A stretch of 7,598 bases of DNA from positions 1 to 7,598 of the forward strand of contig JAOAAI010000120.1 of NCBI GenBank assembly GCA_026418955.1. The letters run 5' to 3'. Position 1 is the first letter of the stretch, and every line of letters starts with the position of its first letter. The position numbers and the translations under genes were made by a program. The notes under the pieces are model-generated. The model was not told the DNA's origin, did no database searches, and saw only the letters and a program-made list of their open reading frames with translations. This document shows, piece after piece, positions 6,305 to 7,598 of this stretch. Source of the stretch: Candidatus Goldiibacteriota bacterium (GTDB lineage: Bacteria > Oederibacteriota > PGYV01 > DSYL01).

Positions 6305-7441
6305 ATGATATTGATTAATACATGTGGAACATCATTAAAACCAAATTTAGAAAAAGAAAATATTTATAGCGTTAAAAATGCAATTGAATTAGGCAATTAT
6401 TTAGCAGAAAAGATAAATAATATTAATAATTTATCTGATAAAATTTTTGGTGCAGAAATAAATAGTATTTATAGTATACTTAAAAAAAATAAAAATAAAG
6501 ATATAGATATATTATACTTTTTAGTTTCAGATACTAAGGATGGAGAAAAAATAGGTAATATTTTAAAAACTTTTTTTAATGCGGGAAAAGTAAAAAATAT
6601 AATAAAGGAAGATTTAAATATAAATATAGAAAATATTAAAGTTGAAAAGATTGAAAAATTAATTGGTAATGAAGAAAACTATAAAGAATTTAATAAAGGT
6701 TTATCAAATTTAGTTAAAATTATAGCAGAAATAAAAAGAGACAATTCCCAAAAAGAACTTATAATAAATGCAACAGGTGGATATAAAGCGCAGATCTCTT
6801 TTGCAGGTTTGATAGGTCAAGTTTTAAAAATCAAAGTATATTATATGTTTGAAGCATTTCCAGAAGTTTTAGAACTCCTGCCTATGCCAGTTAACTTTGA
6901 TTATAAAATAATTTCTGATTATTATGATATTCTTTTAGACATTGATAAAAATTGGGAAAAATATCCTGAACAAAAAAGTGATGAATTAAAAAATAAATTA
7001 GATGATAATATTTTTAAACTTTTAGATTTAGTAGAAATAGATAATACTAGATATTTTAACCTATCATCAGTTTTATCATTAGCTTTAGAAGGTTATAAAA
7101 TTAAATCACAAATAAATATAAATAAAATAGAAGAAAGTAGAAAAAATTATAAACCACAATTTAAATTTGAAGACCAAAATAATAAGAGAGTGCCTGGATT
7201 GGAAAAATTCTTTAAGGATTTAGCGGCTACCGGCTATTTTAATATTTTAATATCAAAAAGATATTATGATAAACCGCTAACCACAGCACATAAATTTGAA
7301 AAAGGAAAAGAACATAATGAAATTACAATTTATTACAAATCTAAAAAAGATTTCACAGCCATATGTATAGGCTTTACTATTGCAATTAATGAAGAAGAAA
7401 GAGATTCAATATTATATTATCTAAAAAATAATTATACATAA
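6305..7441 (+). CDS. CARF-domain cyclic-oligoadenylate effector, APE2256 family; non-HEPN, possibly RelE-type C-terminal domain
   Basis: 378 residues. Residues 1 to about 200 look like an APE2256-type CARF domain: N5-T-C-G-T-S10 after the first strand, an SDTKDGEKIG stretch near 75-85, and N155-A-T-G-G-Y-K-A162, the ligand-loop motif of the family, followed by hydrophobic strands. Residues of roughly 215-290 could be a winged helix (IFKLLDL...FNLSSVLSLALEG). The last ~83 residues (from V296) form a basic domain with K318-R319, H329-K330, K333, K335 and H337, then two strands and a final helix. No R-X4-6-H motif exists: there are only two His in the whole protein, and the nearest pair is R319-x9-H329, so a HEPN RNase of Csm6/Csx1 type is unlikely. 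CARF, winged helix and a small basic domain in this order resemble Cami1, the CARF-RelE ribosome-dependent mRNA nuclease, but the RelE call is tentative. No signal peptide or membrane segment is visible. It would be activated by cyclic oligoadenylate from Cmr2 encoded upstream. CARF identity is firm; effector chemistry is uncertain. Confidence 0.85.
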   Translation: MILINTCGTSLKPNLEKENIYSVKNAIELGNYLAEKINNINNLSDKIFGAEINSIYSILKKNKNKDIDILYFLVSDTKDGEKIGNILKTFFNAGKVKNIIKEDLNINIENIKVEKIEKLIGNEENYKEFNKGLSNLVKIIAEIKRDNSQKELIINATGGYKAQISFAGLIGQVLKIKVYYMFEAFPEVLELLPMPVNFDYKIISDYYDILLDIDKNWEKYPEQKSDELKNKLDDNIFKLLDLVEIDNTRYFNLSSVLSLALEGYKIKSQININKIEESRKNYKPQFKFEDQNNKRVPGLEKFFKDLAATGYFNILISKRYYDKPLTTAHKFEKGKEHNEITIYYKSKKDFTAICIGFTIAINEEERDSILYYLKNNYT

Positions 7442-7457
7442 TAGTTTTATTAATTTA

Positions 7458-7598
7458 ATGCCTATTTTATATCTTTCCGAACAAGGCAGTAAAGTTCATA
7501 AAGAAGGAAACAGAATAGTAGTAAAAAAAGATGAAAATATCCTAATAGATATTTCATTATTTAAAATAGATACAATAGTAATATTTGGCAATGTGCAT
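7458..7598 (+). CDS. cas1: Cas1 integrase, N-terminal fragment
   Basis: The right window edge cuts this gene after 47 codons, with the last base completing a codon. The visible start, M-P-I-L-Y-L-S-E-Q-G, then K-E-G-N-R-I-V-V and I-D-T-I-V-I-F-G-N-V, is the N-terminal beta domain of Cas1, which mediates dimer contacts. The metal-binding catalytic Glu/His/Asp residues lie further right and cannot be checked. Cas1 works with Cas2 to insert new spacers into the CRISPR array. ATG 7458 is chosen because homology begins at once after it and the frame has a stop at 7422-7424 with no other ATG between. There is therefore no reverse-transcriptase or Cas6 domain fused at the N-terminus, as occurs in some type III Cas1 proteins. 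Unlike the other genes it has no recognisable GGAGG site in the 16-base gap after the CARF gene. Confidence 0.9.
   Translation, partial: MPILYLSEQGSKVHKEGNRIVVKKDENILIDISLFKIDTIVIFGNVH

Noticed and set aside
7220..7280. Inverted repeat TTAGCGG / CCGCTAA with a 47-base spacing in the CARF gene
   Set aside because: Seven-base arms far apart inside a coding region, with no T tract after the right arm; most likely chance and not a terminator.
6305..7441. Naming the CARF protein Csm6 or Csx1
   Set aside because: Both names imply a C-terminal HEPN RNase with R-X4-6-H; that motif is absent, so no gene symbol was given.
1..7598. CRISPR repeats or an array in the window
   Set aside because: No regularly spaced direct repeats were seen; the sequence is continuous coding with gaps of at most 28 bases.

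Overview
The window is a single, tightly packed, plus-strand stretch of a type III-B CRISPR-Cas (Cmr) locus. Almost every base is coding and the longest gap between genes is 28 bases. The DNA is very AT-rich: spot counts on three lines gave 15-28% G+C. Codons such as ATA, AAA, AGA and TTA dominate, and all seven visible stop codons are TAA or TAG. Strong GGAGG-type Shine-Dalgarno sites precede most starts, which points to a bacterium with a low-GC genome, for example an anaerobic Firmicutes-, Fusobacteria- or Thermotogae-like lineage. The sequence does not settle the taxon.

Layout, left to right: the C-terminal part of cmr1 (1-651, cut by the left edge); cmr2/cas10 (680-3106) with HD, zinc-finger and GGDD motifs all intact; cmr3 (3110-4210); cmr4 (4210-5106) with the expected catalytic Asp26; cmr5 (5134-5508); cmr6 (5513-6295); a CARF-domain signalling effector of the APE2256 family (6305-7441); and the first 47 codons of cas1 (7458-7598, cut by the right edge). 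No promoter, terminator, CRISPR repeat, RNA gene or mobile element is visible. The transcription start and the array must lie outside the window.

How the parts should work together (family knowledge applied to these sequences): Cmr1-Cmr6 assemble on a crRNA. Cmr4 forms the backbone and cuts bound target RNA, Cmr5 fills the minor filament, Cmr2 with Cmr3 forms the foot, and Cmr6 and Cmr1 form the head. When target RNA binds, Cmr2 can use its HD site on DNA and its GGDD palm to make cyclic oligoadenylate. The CARF protein encoded directly behind cmr6 would sense that messenger. Cas1 would belong to the spacer-acquisition module continuing to the right.

The most interesting element is the CARF protein. 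It has no HEPN R-X4-6-H motif, so it is not an ordinary Csm6/Csx1 RNase. Its layout (CARF, probable winged helix, then a basic C-terminal domain of about 83 residues) fits best with a CARF-RelE (Cami1-like) toxin, but that assignment is an inference.
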